Virus record (IMG/VR): IMGVR_UViG_3300046467_002136
Span: 50,038 to 114,037 of that record
From: a virus
Reading direction: 5' to 3' (one strand)
DNA length: 64,000 nt
This document shows, piece after piece, positions 43,429 through 50,841 of this stretch; the stretch's first letter is position 1; each line of letters begins with the position of its first letter. Under the pieces are notes generated by a model. The model saw only the letters and a program-made list of their open reading frames with translations. It ran no database searches and was not told where the DNA came from. A program made the translations under genes and the position numbers.

Positions 43429-44763
43429 ATGAGCGAGGACACCTCCCGTCTTTCCGAATTGCAAACCGCAATGCGGACAAAGATGGATACAAACAAGGAG
43501 ATCGCCGATTCTTTCGAAATCGAAGACGGCGTAGTCCAAGTCGATGCAGAACAGAAAACTGCTTTCGACAAAAACATGAAAGACATCAAAGAGATCAAAG
43601 GTCTCATTGATGGCATTCAGGAGATGGAAAAGACTCGCGAGTGGGGTTCACAGCCCACAACCGAGTCGGTAGCCGCAGAAGCTGCTGCCGAATGGGCGAG
43701 CACCCCTGAGATCAAAGAGGCCGTTCAGCAGTATCGCACTGTTGGCGCCGCCTTCCTTGACTCTGCGGAGTTCAAAGCCCTTGCCAATGGTGCTGCTGGC
43801 GCAAACATGCCTGCTCCGTTCACTGTCCCCGGAAGCCTTGCTTCTAAGGACATTTACGGTCAGAAAGATGTTTACACCGCTCTGCCGACCGGCACTCCTG
43901 GTTCTTTCGGAACCATTCAGCGTGACCCAATCGTCATGCCTCCACAGCGTACAAAGCGTGTTCGTGACTTGTTCCCGAGCCGCACAACCAACGCTGCTGT
44001 CATCGAGTACTTCCGGATGTCCGGCTTCACCAACAACGCTGCTGCAGTGTCTGAGCGCTCAGGTTCTCCTGAGGTCTTCACGGCCAAGCCGCAGTCGACG
44101 TTGGCGTTCGTCGGTGAGCAGGCCCCCGTGCGCACCCTTGCACACTGGGAAGCTGCTCACCGCAACGTGCTGGCAGACGAGCCGCAGCTCCGGTCGATCA
44201 TCGACAACGAGCTTCTTTACGGCCTTCGCCTTCAGGAAGATGCGCAGATCATCAGCGGTGACGGTACCGGTGAAAACCTCACTGGTATCACTGTCGCCAC
44301 TGGTATCCAGACCTACAGCTGGTCTGCAGGTGCATTCACTCCAGTACCCGACACCAAAGCGGACGCCATCCGGCGTGCGGCAACTCTGTCGTTCCTTGCA
44401 TACTACGAGCCCACGGGCGTCGTAATGCATCCGAACGACTGGGAAGACGTTGAGCTCACCAAAGATTCCAACGGCCAGTACTTGGTCGCGGTTTCTGTGG
44501 CGCTTGGCGGCGAGCCTCGCGTGTGGCGACTCCCTGTCATTGAGACTCCGGCAATGGCTGAAGGCACTTGTGTCGTCGGTGCATTCGGTACCGGTGCACA
44601 GCTCTATGACCGTGAGCAGGCCAGCATTCGGATCAGTGAACAGCATTCGGACTTCTTCATTCGTAACGCCATCGTGGTGCTTGCGGAGCAGAGGCTCGCT
44701 CTCGCTGTGAAGCGCCCTGAAGCGTTCGTGAAGGTTACCTTCAACAACGCTCCGACTTCCTAA
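43429..44763 (+). CDS. Major capsid protein (HK97 fold)
   Basis: 444 residues. The first 100 are a charged helical delta-like domain (SRLSELQTAMRTKMDTNKEI, KNMKDIKEIKGLIDGIQEM) that acts as internal scaffold in HK97-type phages. The rest is HK97-fold: MPPQRTKRVRDLFPSR, FVGEQAPVRTLAHW, DNELLYGLRLQEDAQIISG, GTGENLTGI, and the C-terminal P-domain strand QHSDFFIRNAIVVLAEQRLA. The codon usage is more G/C-ending than in the giant genes, as expected for a highly expressed gene. No GMRS motif occurs here. It is flanked by its own promoter region and a strong terminator. Confidence 0.95.
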   Translation: MSEDTSRLSELQTAMRTKMDTNKEIADSFEIEDGVVQVDAEQKTAFDKNMKDIKEIKGLIDGIQEMEKTREWGSQPTTESVAAEAAAEWASTPEIKEAVQQYRTVGAAFLDSAEFKALANGAAGANMPAPFTVPGSLASKDIYGQKDVYTALPTGTPGSFGTIQRDPIVMPPQRTKRVRDLFPSRTTNAAVIEYFRMSGFTNNAAAVSERSGSPEVFTAKPQSTLAFVGEQAPVRTLAHWEAAHRNVLADEPQLRSIIDNELLYGLRLQEDAQIISGDGTGENLTGITVATGIQTYSWSAGAFTPVPDTKADAIRRAATLSFLAYYEPTGVVMHPNDWEDVELTKDSNGQYLVAVSVALGGEPRVWRLPVIETPAMAEGTCVVGAFGTGAQLYDREQASIRISEQHSDFFIRNAIVVLAEQRLALAVKRPEAFVKVTFNNAPTS

Positions 44764-44829
44764 TCTGACTTAGGAAGATGCTCTGCTTAGCAAATAGCTA
44801 GGTGGCACAGAGAAAAGCACAATAGAAAG

Positions 44830-44858
44830 CCCCCGGTCCACAAAGGGCCGGGGGTTTT
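44830..44858 (+). terminator. Rho-independent terminator after the capsid gene
   Basis: CCCCCGGTCC (44830-44839), loop ACAAA and GGGCCGGGGG (44845-44854) form a 10-bp stem with one G-U pair, followed by TTTT. It sits 67 nt after the capsid stop and is the clearest intrinsic terminator in the window. Confidence 0.95.
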
Positions 44859-44884
44859 CTACTTCTATTGGGGTTTACAAGTAG

Positions 44885-44890
44885 TAATAT
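44885..44890 (+). promoter_or_regulatory. -10 element for a leaderless transcript
   Basis: TAATAT ends 6 nt before the GTG at 44897, so transcription would begin at or next to the start codon. No ribosome-binding site is present. The -35 region is weak. Confidence 0.55.
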
Positions 44891-44896
44891 CTAGTC

Positions 44897-45067
44897 GTGG
44901 CCAAGAATGCAAACGCAGATAATGACTACTGGGAAGAATACCAACGTCTCGGCAAAGACTTTAGGGGTGATCCTGAGGACTTTGAAGACTTAGTTGTCGA
45001 AGAAGAGCATCCGCGAGCTATAAGAAAAAAGCGGGCCGAGAACACGAAGTTCACCCAGAATGATTAG
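44897..45067 (+). CDS. Small acidic hypothetical protein (leaderless GTG start)
   Basis: A GTG-initiated frame of 56 residues, VAKNANADNDYWEEYQRLGK, then acidic DFEDLVVEEEHPRAI and a basic end. It begins right after a -10 element and ends 11 nt before the thermonuclease start. No family recognised. The first gene of the replication-side plus-strand cluster. Confidence 0.6.
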   Translation: MAKNANADNDYWEEYQRLGKDFRGDPEDFEDLVVEEEHPRAIRKKRAENTKFTQND

Positions 45068-45078
45068 GAGAAGTATTC

Positions 45079-45480
45079 ATGGAATGCCAATGTGATCCCA
45101 ATTGCGAATGCCGTATGGAATCTAAATACTTCTATGCGGCAAAGGTTGTACGAGTAGTCGATGGTGACACTATCGACGCCATGATCGATGTCGGTTTCGA
45201 CATTCATCACAAAGCTCGTCTTCGTCTTCTTGGGATAAATACCCCGGAGACTCGTACCAAGGATTTGATTGAAAAGGCTGCGGGTAAGGCTGCCACGGCT
45301 TACGCCATCGATTGGCTTGATGGTCTCGACACGATCTACATTCAAACTCACAAAGACAAGAGCGGCAAGTTCGGACGAATATTGGCCGACATCTATTCTG
45401 ATGAGAATAAGAGCGCCTGCTTGAATGAGGATCTGGTCGATGGGGGTCACGCCACGGTTTATCATGGCGGTAAGCGCTGA
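45079..45480 (+). CDS. Thermonuclease (staphylococcal nuclease-like)
   Basis: 133 residues. After a Cys-rich start (MECQCDPNCECRM) comes an SNase OB-fold: AAKVVRVVDGDTIDAMIDVG with the calcium-site Asp pair, then ARLRLLGINTPETRTKD with the catalytic Arg/Glu region, and KFGRILADIY with the second Arg. It degrades DNA or RNA in a calcium-dependent way. There is no signal peptide, so it acts inside the cell or virion. An AGGAGAAG box precedes the ATG. The N-terminal Cys cluster is not a usual part of the family. Confidence 0.85.
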   Translation: MECQCDPNCECRMESKYFYAAKVVRVVDGDTIDAMIDVGFDIHHKARLRLLGINTPETRTKDLIEKAAGKAATAYAIDWLDGLDTIYIQTHKDKSGKFGRILADIYSDENKSACLNEDLVDGGHATVYHGGKR

Positions 45481-45545
45481 TCGTCATTTCAGAATCTTAA
45501 ACCCAAAGACGCCGCAAAGCAACTCCCCCGTGGTTCAATGTAGGT

Positions 45546-45971
45546 ATGACAACGGAGCATCGCAAATCTCCCCGACGCTCCATTGAGCGAATCGAACGAC
45601 TCGGTGGTTGGGGGAAAGTCAAATACCACCACCACTTAGAGTGTGGCCATATAGAGGTCCGCAACAGGGCGTCTACGGCACCCAAGATTGCCTGTGTTTG
45701 GTGTTTGAAGACAGCTGAGCGAGACTCCGAGTGGAGAAATCCGGGGGCCGCAGAAGAAAATTCCATCATAAGCGTTGACTACGACGCCATTCTAGGCCAA
45801 GATGAATTATTCATCGAGCGGACTCGTGCAGCACTCGCCAGAGAGCTCTCGGTTCCGTCCGATGCTATAGACATAGTCGCCGTGGACGCCGGGGGAAGCT
45901 TGGAAATCCAGTCTGCGTTGGTGTTTCTATCGGTTGACGACGTAAATCGGATTACTAGGCGGAAGAGATAG
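45546..45971 (+). CDS. Hypothetical zinc-motif protein
   Basis: 141 residues. The first half has a Cys/His cluster (YHHHLECGHIEVRN, then KIACVWCLKTA) that could hold one zinc. The second half is alpha/beta (FIERTRAALARELSVPSDAI, LEIQSALVFLSVDDV). The arrangement 'HLECGH...CxWC' is common in small actinophage proteins. Function unknown. It is next to a WhiB gene, so a regulatory role is possible. Confidence 0.65.
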   Translation: MTTEHRKSPRRSIERIERLGGWGKVKYHHHLECGHIEVRNRASTAPKIACVWCLKTAERDSEWRNPGAAEENSIISVDYDAILGQDELFIERTRAALARELSVPSDAIDIVAVDAGGSLEIQSALVFLSVDDVNRITRRKR

Positions 45972-45972
45972 C

Positions 45973-46353
45973 GTGACTACAGAAAAGCCACCTCCCATGC
46001 CACCCCTAACGGGAGCCTGTACTGGGAAACCTACAAACTGGTGGTTTCCTCTCCGAAAAAAAGAGACAGTGGGCGTCGAACTGGTGGAAGCCAAACGAAA
46101 CGCACTTGCAGCAAAGTCAATTTGTCGGTCGTGTCCTTCTAGCAGCGAGTGTTTGGAATATTCTCTTCATCACGAACCCCTAGGGATATGGGGTGGTCTA
46201 GATGAAACAGAACGTGCGATACTAAGACGCGCTAGAAATATTTACGCTGATCGTTCCGCTAGAGTATATTTACCGGGTGCCCGAAGTGGGCGTGGTGGAA
46301 CACGGTCTTCGAATCCAACAGGGTATAGCCCGGGCCGACCTAAGCAAAAATGA
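45973..46353 (+). CDS. WhiB-like Fe-S transcriptional regulator
   Basis: 126 residues with the four WhiB cysteines: GAC at about residue 15, then SICRSCPSSSEC (C-x2-C-x5-C) near 50-60, followed by the diagnostic turn GIWGGLDETERAIL. A 4Fe-4S cluster bound here lets WhiB proteins bind the host sigma factor. The basic C-terminal tail (GRGGTRSSNP) may bind AT-rich DNA. WhiB proteins are confined to actinobacteria and their phages, which fixes the host phylum. GTG start; its stop overlaps the primase start. The gap between the first and second Cys is long, with a WWFPLRKKE insertion. Confidence 0.9.
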   Translation: MTTEKPPPMPPLTGACTGKPTNWWFPLRKKETVGVELVEAKRNALAAKSICRSCPSSSECLEYSLHHEPLGIWGGLDETERAILRRARNIYADRSARVYLPGARSGRGGTRSSNPTGYSPGRPKQK

Positions 46354-48134
46354 AATATAATCACACCGCCGACTTTTTAGATCACCTGAATGGTGTTACT
46401 GCTTCCAGTAACGGATGGGAAGCCCGTTGTCCCTGTAGACAAGACGACAATAATCCATCGTTATCCATACATGAAAAAGATGATGGACAGATATTGGTTC
46501 ATTGTCACCGATCTGCAGGAGCGTGTGGCGCCCTAGAGATAGTTACGGCTGTCGGTTTAACTCTGGCAGACTTGCGTCCGGATAAGAAAAACACAACAAC
46601 AGATTTCGATCCACCTAAATACGCAAAATCGACACCTAAAACACTCACCTTCGTCAGCAAATATGAATACAAAGACGCTGATGGAGTGGTGTTATTTGAA
46701 AAAGTACGGTTCACGGAGCCCGATGGGAAAAAGACATTTCGCCAAAGACGACCTGACGGCTCAGGCGGGTGGACTTACAAACTGGGGAGCACACCGAAGG
46801 TTCTCTACAACTTGCCACTGGTCCTAGCTGCCAAGGAGACTGGTGCGTCTGTCTTTGTCGTAGAAGGCGAAAAGGACTGTGACACCCTCACTGAAATGGG
46901 TGCCTGTGCTACAACCATGCCGGGTGGCGCAGGAAAGTGGCTCGACATACATACTGAGGCTCTTGCTGGAGCAACGGTAGACATTATTATTGACAATGAC
47001 GAGATAGGCAGAAAGCACGCTCTCCATGTTTACGGGGAGCTTAAAAAGGTCGAATGTGATGTCGAAATCTTCAAATGTCCAAAAGCGAAGGACATCACTG
47101 ACCATGTTGAAGCGGGGGGCTCAACAACTGAACTCATAAAAGTTGAGCCGGACACGCTTAAGTCTGAATTCGAGGGTCAGGAAACCCAACTTCAAGAAGA
47201 AGAACTTCCCGAAGAAGAGCTTCCACCTCCGACAAAAGAAGAGTTGGCACTTGAACAAATACGTCAACTGCTTGACGATCCGAATAAAACACCAACACAA
47301 ATACTTAATAAGGCACAACAGTTAGCCCAAACCCGTGATGAAACAACTCTCAGAGATGAGGGTCGTTTGGTCATCTGGGATGAGTTTCTCCAAGAAACCG
47401 TTAACGATGATTATGACTGGCTCATTCCTGGCCTTCTAGAACGTAGAGAACGGGTAATGGTCGTGGCCGCAGAAGGCGTCGGCAAAACCATGCTCGCACG
47501 ACAAGTCGCCATTTGTGCCGGTCTAGGCGTTAATCCATTTACCTTCCAAAAGATGCCTCAAATTCGAACACTGACAGTTGACTTAGAAAATCCTGAACGA
47601 ATTATTCGACGTACCTCCAGAAATATCGTTGGTGCGGCCAAGTCGATGGGCTTCGCTGACAAAATGCAGGCACATTTATTCATTAAACCAGATGGGCTTG
47701 ATTTGTTAAATACCCATGATCGAATTCTGTTAGAGCAACACATAGAGGAAACCAAACCAGACATATTGGTGATGGGACCGCTCTATAAGGCTTTCCTAGA
47801 TCCAGGAACTCGCACTTCTGAAGCCGTAGCCGTTGAGGTCGCTCGATACCTGGACACTATTCGCACCATCTACGGGTGCGCCCTTTGGTTGGAGCACCAC
47901 GCTCCCTTGGGAAGCTCGATGAGTAGTAGGGAATTGCGTCCTTTCGGATCAGCCGTTTGGTCTCGTTGGCCCGAATTCGGGCTTGCTTTACAACCAGATC
48001 CTACTCATATGGGAGAATATGTATATACAGTTAATCATTTCAGGGGTGCACGCGACATAAGATATTGGCCGTTGCAAATGAAGCGCGGGAAAAAGTTTCC
48101 CTTCGAAGTAACAGAGTTTATGGATGTAAGTTAA
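46350..48134 (+). CDS. DNA primase-helicase (zinc, TOPRIM and RecA-like ATPase)
   Basis: 594 residues. The N-terminus has a CHC2-like zinc motif (C27, C29, then C52 and C59). VFVVEGEKDCDTLTEMG near 170 and IIIDNDEIGRKHA form the TOPRIM acidic core. A Glu/Pro linker (about 285-305) leads to a RepA/AAA_25-like ATPase: MVVAAEGVGKTMLAR (Walker A), TLTVDLENPERIIRR (Walker B region), and CALWLEHHAPLGSSMS near the end. Such fusions prime and unwind DNA at the phage fork. The gene starts with an ATGA overlap with the WhiB gene. Confidence 0.85.
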   Translation: MKYNHTADFLDHLNGVTASSNGWEARCPCRQDDNNPSLSIHEKDDGQILVHCHRSAGACGALEIVTAVGLTLADLRPDKKNTTTDFDPPKYAKSTPKTLTFVSKYEYKDADGVVLFEKVRFTEPDGKKTFRQRRPDGSGGWTYKLGSTPKVLYNLPLVLAAKETGASVFVVEGEKDCDTLTEMGACATTMPGGAGKWLDIHTEALAGATVDIIIDNDEIGRKHALHVYGELKKVECDVEIFKCPKAKDITDHVEAGGSTTELIKVEPDTLKSEFEGQETQLQEEELPEEELPPPTKEELALEQIRQLLDDPNKTPTQILNKAQQLAQTRDETTLRDEGRLVIWDEFLQETVNDDYDWLIPGLLERRERVMVVAAEGVGKTMLARQVAICAGLGVNPFTFQKMPQIRTLTVDLENPERIIRRTSRNIVGAAKSMGFADKMQAHLFIKPDGLDLLNTHDRILLEQHIEETKPDILVMGPLYKAFLDPGTRTSEAVAVEVARYLDTIRTIYGCALWLEHHAPLGSSMSSRELRPFGSAVWSRWPEFGLALQPDPTHMGEYVYTVNHFRGARDIRYWPLQMKRGKKFPFEVTEFMDVS

Positions 48135-48136
48135 CT

Positions 48137-48814
48137 ATGGCAGAAAATGCAACCAGCAAAGCCCTAACTAGAGAGTTTCTAGCAGAGCGCGACCTACGCA
48201 TGTTCAAAATGCGGCAAGGGGGCGTTCCGGTCAACGAAATAGGTCGTCGCTTTGGGGTCTCCACTTCTGTAGTTTCAAAATCCATCGGTCGACAACTAGA
48301 ACGCCTCAACCGTGAAGCCCTCATGGCTTATCCGGAAGTTCTACGAATGGAATTGGAACGTCTAGATTCGTTACAAGCTGCCATTTGGCCCATGACCCAA
48401 CATCGCAGGGTTTCCCTAGACGATGGCACGGAAATCCAAGTGGAGCCAGACATGAAAGCAATTCAGCAAGTGCTGTCCATCATGGATCGACGCTCAAAGC
48501 TTTTAGGTATGGAAAGTAATAATATCTCTATTCAAATGGATATGCCCACCAGCCTTTCTGATCCCATTCGGGTATCTATGATTGGCGATGAAGCTTCACC
48601 ACTATCTCAGTTTTCCCCTGAGGAAGAAGCCAAAGAATTGTTGCAATTGATGGCCAAAAGCGGTGTTTTGCCACAAGAAGAAGTAGACAAAATGTTGGGT
48701 TCCAAGGTATTAGATGTTCCCGAAGAAGACATCTCAGACTCCACTGATGACGGCATCGTCGATGCTGAGATTATCGAACTTCCCCTACCGGCGCAGCCAG
48801 AGGACGTAGACTGA
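48137..48814 (+). CDS. HTH protein, candidate terminase small subunit
   Basis: 225 residues from the ATG at 48137, two bases after the primase stop. Residues about 25-60 form a helix-turn-helix (GVPVNEIGRRFGVSTSVVSK). Residues 65-135 are helical with VLRMELERLDSLQAAIWPM and QQVLSIMDRRSKLLGMES, the latter typical of small terminase subunits ('I..RR..LLGM'). The C-terminus is acidic. If so, it would recognise the packaging site. Its distance from terL (35 kb, opposite strand) is unusual, so a plain regulator remains possible. Confidence 0.65.
   Translation: MAENATSKALTREFLAERDLRMFKMRQGGVPVNEIGRRFGVSTSVVSKSIGRQLERLNREALMAYPEVLRMELERLDSLQAAIWPMTQHRRVSLDDGTEIQVEPDMKAIQQVLSIMDRRSKLLGMESNNISIQMDMPTSLSDPIRVSMIGDEASPLSQFSPEEEAKELLQLMAKSGVLPQEEVDKMLGSKVLDVPEEDISDSTDDGIVDAEIIELPLPAQPEDVD
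48807..48812 (+). promoter_or_regulatory. -10 element overlapping the end of the HTH gene
   Basis: TAGACT ends 7 nt before the ATG at 48820, consistent with an internal promoter giving a leaderless mRNA. No ribosome-binding site is close to that ATG. Confidence 0.45.
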
Positions 48815-48819
48815 TATAC

Positions 48820-49404
48820 ATGAGCGACTCAACGAATATACCGCTGTCTCACTACCTCCCCACCGACGCCCCAGACAATGACGAGGAATCGGAAAAGACA
48901 GAAGTTGTTGAGACCGACGAACTCCAAGATTTTCTCGACGAGATGGAAGAGATCGAGGCCGCTTTGAAATCAGAACCAGAACCAGAACCAGCAGTTGACT
49001 ATATCGACCCGCTTCAGGCTGCTGCTACTTTATCCCAAAAAATCCATGATGACAGTGAAGCTGTTCTTAAACAAGACAACGTCGAAGCAGCTATGGACAA
49101 ACTGGCGGAAACCTTAGATCCCAAGATTTCTACAAAGATCAGCGATGACGATGGTCCGGCAGATAAGCAGATTCTTATTCGCTCCACACAAAAAGATCAT
49201 GAGCGGTGGAAAGTCGCAGCCGAGCGTGAAGGCAAGTCGTTGTCTGGATTTATTCGCGACATCGTCAATTTGTCAGTTACAGAAATTTTAGATTGTTCTC
49301 ATCCCGAAGAATACCGACAGCGGTATCCCTGGAAAGAGACCTGCCTAAAATGTGATACCACGCTGTGGCAAAAGGTCGAAACCCATCTTGAGAATCGACG
49401 GTGA
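48820..49404 (+). CDS. Acidic protein with ribbon-helix-helix-like C-terminal domain
   Basis: 194 residues. The N-terminal 110 are acidic and probably disordered (DEMEEIEAALKSEPEPEPAV). Residues about 122-150 read KQILIRSTQKDHERWKVAAE and EGKSLSGFIRDIVN, the strand-helix-helix pattern of ribbon-helix-helix regulators. The end has a Cys pair (TCLKCDTTLW). It could bind DNA as a dimer; the target is unknown. Its stop overlaps the next gene (GTGA). Confidence 0.6.
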   Translation: MSDSTNIPLSHYLPTDAPDNDEESEKTEVVETDELQDFLDEMEEIEAALKSEPEPEPAVDYIDPLQAAATLSQKIHDDSEAVLKQDNVEAAMDKLAETLDPKISTKISDDDGPADKQILIRSTQKDHERWKVAAEREGKSLSGFIRDIVNLSVTEILDCSHPEEYRQRYPWKETCLKCDTTLWQKVETHLENRR

Positions 49405-49550
49405 TTGAGCTCCGTCCTGCGGAGAAATACGCATTCTGTCTTGAATGCGATCGGTTCAAGAGGCTTACTAAGCGTTGCAAAGAATGTGGTTGCTTTATGC
49501 CGTTAAAGGTTCGTGTTCCGGGTCTTCATTGTCCTATCGATAAATGGTGA
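49401..49550 (+). CDS. Small zinc-ribbon protein of the myovirus 'CPlxKW' type
   Basis: A GTG at 49401 overlapping the previous stop opens 49 codons: YAFCLECDRFKRLTKRCKEC, then GCFMPLK and HCPIDKW at the very end. Two Cys pairs form a zinc ribbon. Small proteins with CxxC, CKxCGCFM and a terminal CP-x-x-KW are common in T4-like and cyanophage genomes, without known function. Confidence 0.75.
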   Translation: MIELRPAEKYAFCLECDRFKRLTKRCKECGCFMPLKVRVPGLHCPIDKW

Positions 49551-49553
49551 TCT

Positions 49554-50312
49554 ATGCGGTCCAAATTGAATCTCGGCTGTGGCTATGACCATCGGCCCAT
49601 TGGTTGGATAAACGCCGATGTTGATGAGCGGATCTTTCCTGACCTAACAGTGGGGGGATATCAGCAACTTGATGACTCTGGTACTGAAGAAATGCTTCTT
49701 ATCAGAGGAAACGACGCTCCTGATTTTTACGGCTCATACCTACCTATAGGCCAAGGCGAACTCAAGCAAGTAATGGCGTGTCACATATTTGAGCATGTCG
49801 ATAAAGCAAATGTTGTTTCTTTACTTAGGGAGATTCGACGAGTGCTTGCTCCGGGTGGTCAGCTCTTAATTGTTTGTCCTGACATAGATACCATTATTCG
49901 GCATTTCGTGACATTGGATGGTAGCCGGTTGGGTGGAAACGCCAAATTCTCCGACAATCCTTCACCTTGGGGTTCCACTCCAGATGAGAGATGGACAGGA
50001 GACACCGCAGTGGAACTACTTATGGAGGCAGTTCTCGAAGACGATCCCGATGATCGGAGACTTCCGACTTCTGAGCATCAGTGGAACACCTATGGAAGTC
50101 GTTTATCAGATATAACGAGAAAAGTTTTCCCTGATACTGTTCTTTTGGGTGTAGCTGGTCCACCCCAAAAGATTGTTGAACAGAGTTTCGATGCGAACAC
50201 AACGAACTTCGGCAAGTGTCGTGTCACTTGGGTCGATCCGGATAGTGGATACGAGTGGCCCACTGCCGGTTGGCACAATTTCTCGTGTGCCGTGTTAGCC
50301 ACGGCCTCCTAA
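49554..50312 (+). CDS. SAM-dependent methyltransferase (class I)
   Basis: 252 residues. The N-terminus is LNLGCGYDHRPIGWINADVD, the glycine-rich SAM-binding loop with the acidic end of strand 2. VMACHIFEHVDK and LREIRRVLAPGGQLLIVCPD follow in the order of class I methyltransferases that act on small molecules or sugars ('EHI/V...E..RVL.PGG'). No DNA-methylase DPPY/NPPY motif is seen. The substrate is unknown. The middle holds an insertion with WGSTPDERWTGDTAVELL. Confidence 0.8.
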   Translation: MRSKLNLGCGYDHRPIGWINADVDERIFPDLTVGGYQQLDDSGTEEMLLIRGNDAPDFYGSYLPIGQGELKQVMACHIFEHVDKANVVSLLREIRRVLAPGGQLLIVCPDIDTIIRHFVTLDGSRLGGNAKFSDNPSPWGSTPDERWTGDTAVELLMEAVLEDDPDDRRLPTSEHQWNTYGSRLSDITRKVFPDTVLLGVAGPPQKIVEQSFDANTTNFGKCRVTWVDPDSGYEWPTAGWHNFSCAVLATAS

Positions 50313-50316
50313 ATGG

Positions 50317-50322
50317 TAACTT
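50317..50322 (+). promoter_or_regulatory. -10 element for a leaderless zinc-ribbon gene
   Basis: TAACTT ends 6 nt before the ATG at 50329, and no ribosome-binding site is present, so transcription probably starts at the start codon. The -35 region is weak. Confidence 0.5.
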
Positions 50323-50328
50323 TGATAC

Positions 50329-50547
50329 ATGGCTCACAAATACTCTTGTGAATGGTTATACCACTTCACCTGTTCAGACTGTAAAAACTGGTGGTCGTGG
50401 TCTTTGAGCCAGCCCGGACTTCAATATGTCCAAAAAAGCTGGCATTGCCCACATTGTGGGAAAGTCAACACGATACAAGATACGGCGATTCGAGACCATT
50501 CGCAGTCACCATTTGGTTCTGGGCCGGAAACACCTGACGAAAACTAA
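50329..50547 (+). CDS. Small zinc-ribbon protein
   Basis: 72 residues with two Cys pairs, FTCSDCKNWWSW and WHCPHCGKVN, separated by 22 residues: a zinc ribbon. Tryptophan-rich. No signal peptide. It converges on the ferredoxin gene, whose stop is the next base. Function unknown; probably a small nucleic-acid or protein-binding adaptor. Confidence 0.7.
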   Translation: MAHKYSCEWLYHFTCSDCKNWWSWSLSQPGLQYVQKSWHCPHCGKVNTIQDTAIRDHSQSPFGSGPETPDEN

Positions 50548-50841
50548 TCAGCCAATCTCGATGTAAATGCACTCGCCAGGGCACTCGTCTGCTGATTCGA
50601 CGACGGCGTCTAAATGCTCCTCAGGGACTCCGGCCAAACCCGTAGCCATCTGGTAGGCAGGATCACCCTTACCGCCATCTGGTCCGGCAATTGATTTCCA
50701 TGTCACTTCCTTGACGTAAGCCAACCCGTCGTCGTGCATCTCAAAGATGTCAGGGCAAATCTCGGCACAGAGGCCGTCGCCGGTACAAAGGTCCTGGTCG
50801 ATCCAGACCTTTATTTGATCGGACACGCCCCACCGTTGCAC
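50548..50841 (-). CDS. Actinobacterial-type ferredoxin
   Basis: Up to 97 residues; a GTG at 50826 gives a more usual N-terminus (VSDQIKVWIDQDLC). The cluster motif CTGDGLCAEICP with the distal CPGECIYIEI matches 3Fe-4S / 4Fe-4S single-cluster ferredoxins of actinobacteria (C-x5-C-x3-C-P ... C-P). It is a soluble one-electron carrier. It overlaps the end of the ribonucleotide reductase gene, which suggests coupled expression and possibly a redox link, though B12-dependent reductases are normally served by thioredoxin-like reductants. Confidence 0.9.
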   Translation of the reverse strand: MQRWGVSDQIKVWIDQDLCTGDGLCAEICPDIFEMHDDGLAYVKEVTWKSIAGPDGGKGDPAYQMATGLAGVPEEHLDAVVESADECPGECIYIEIG

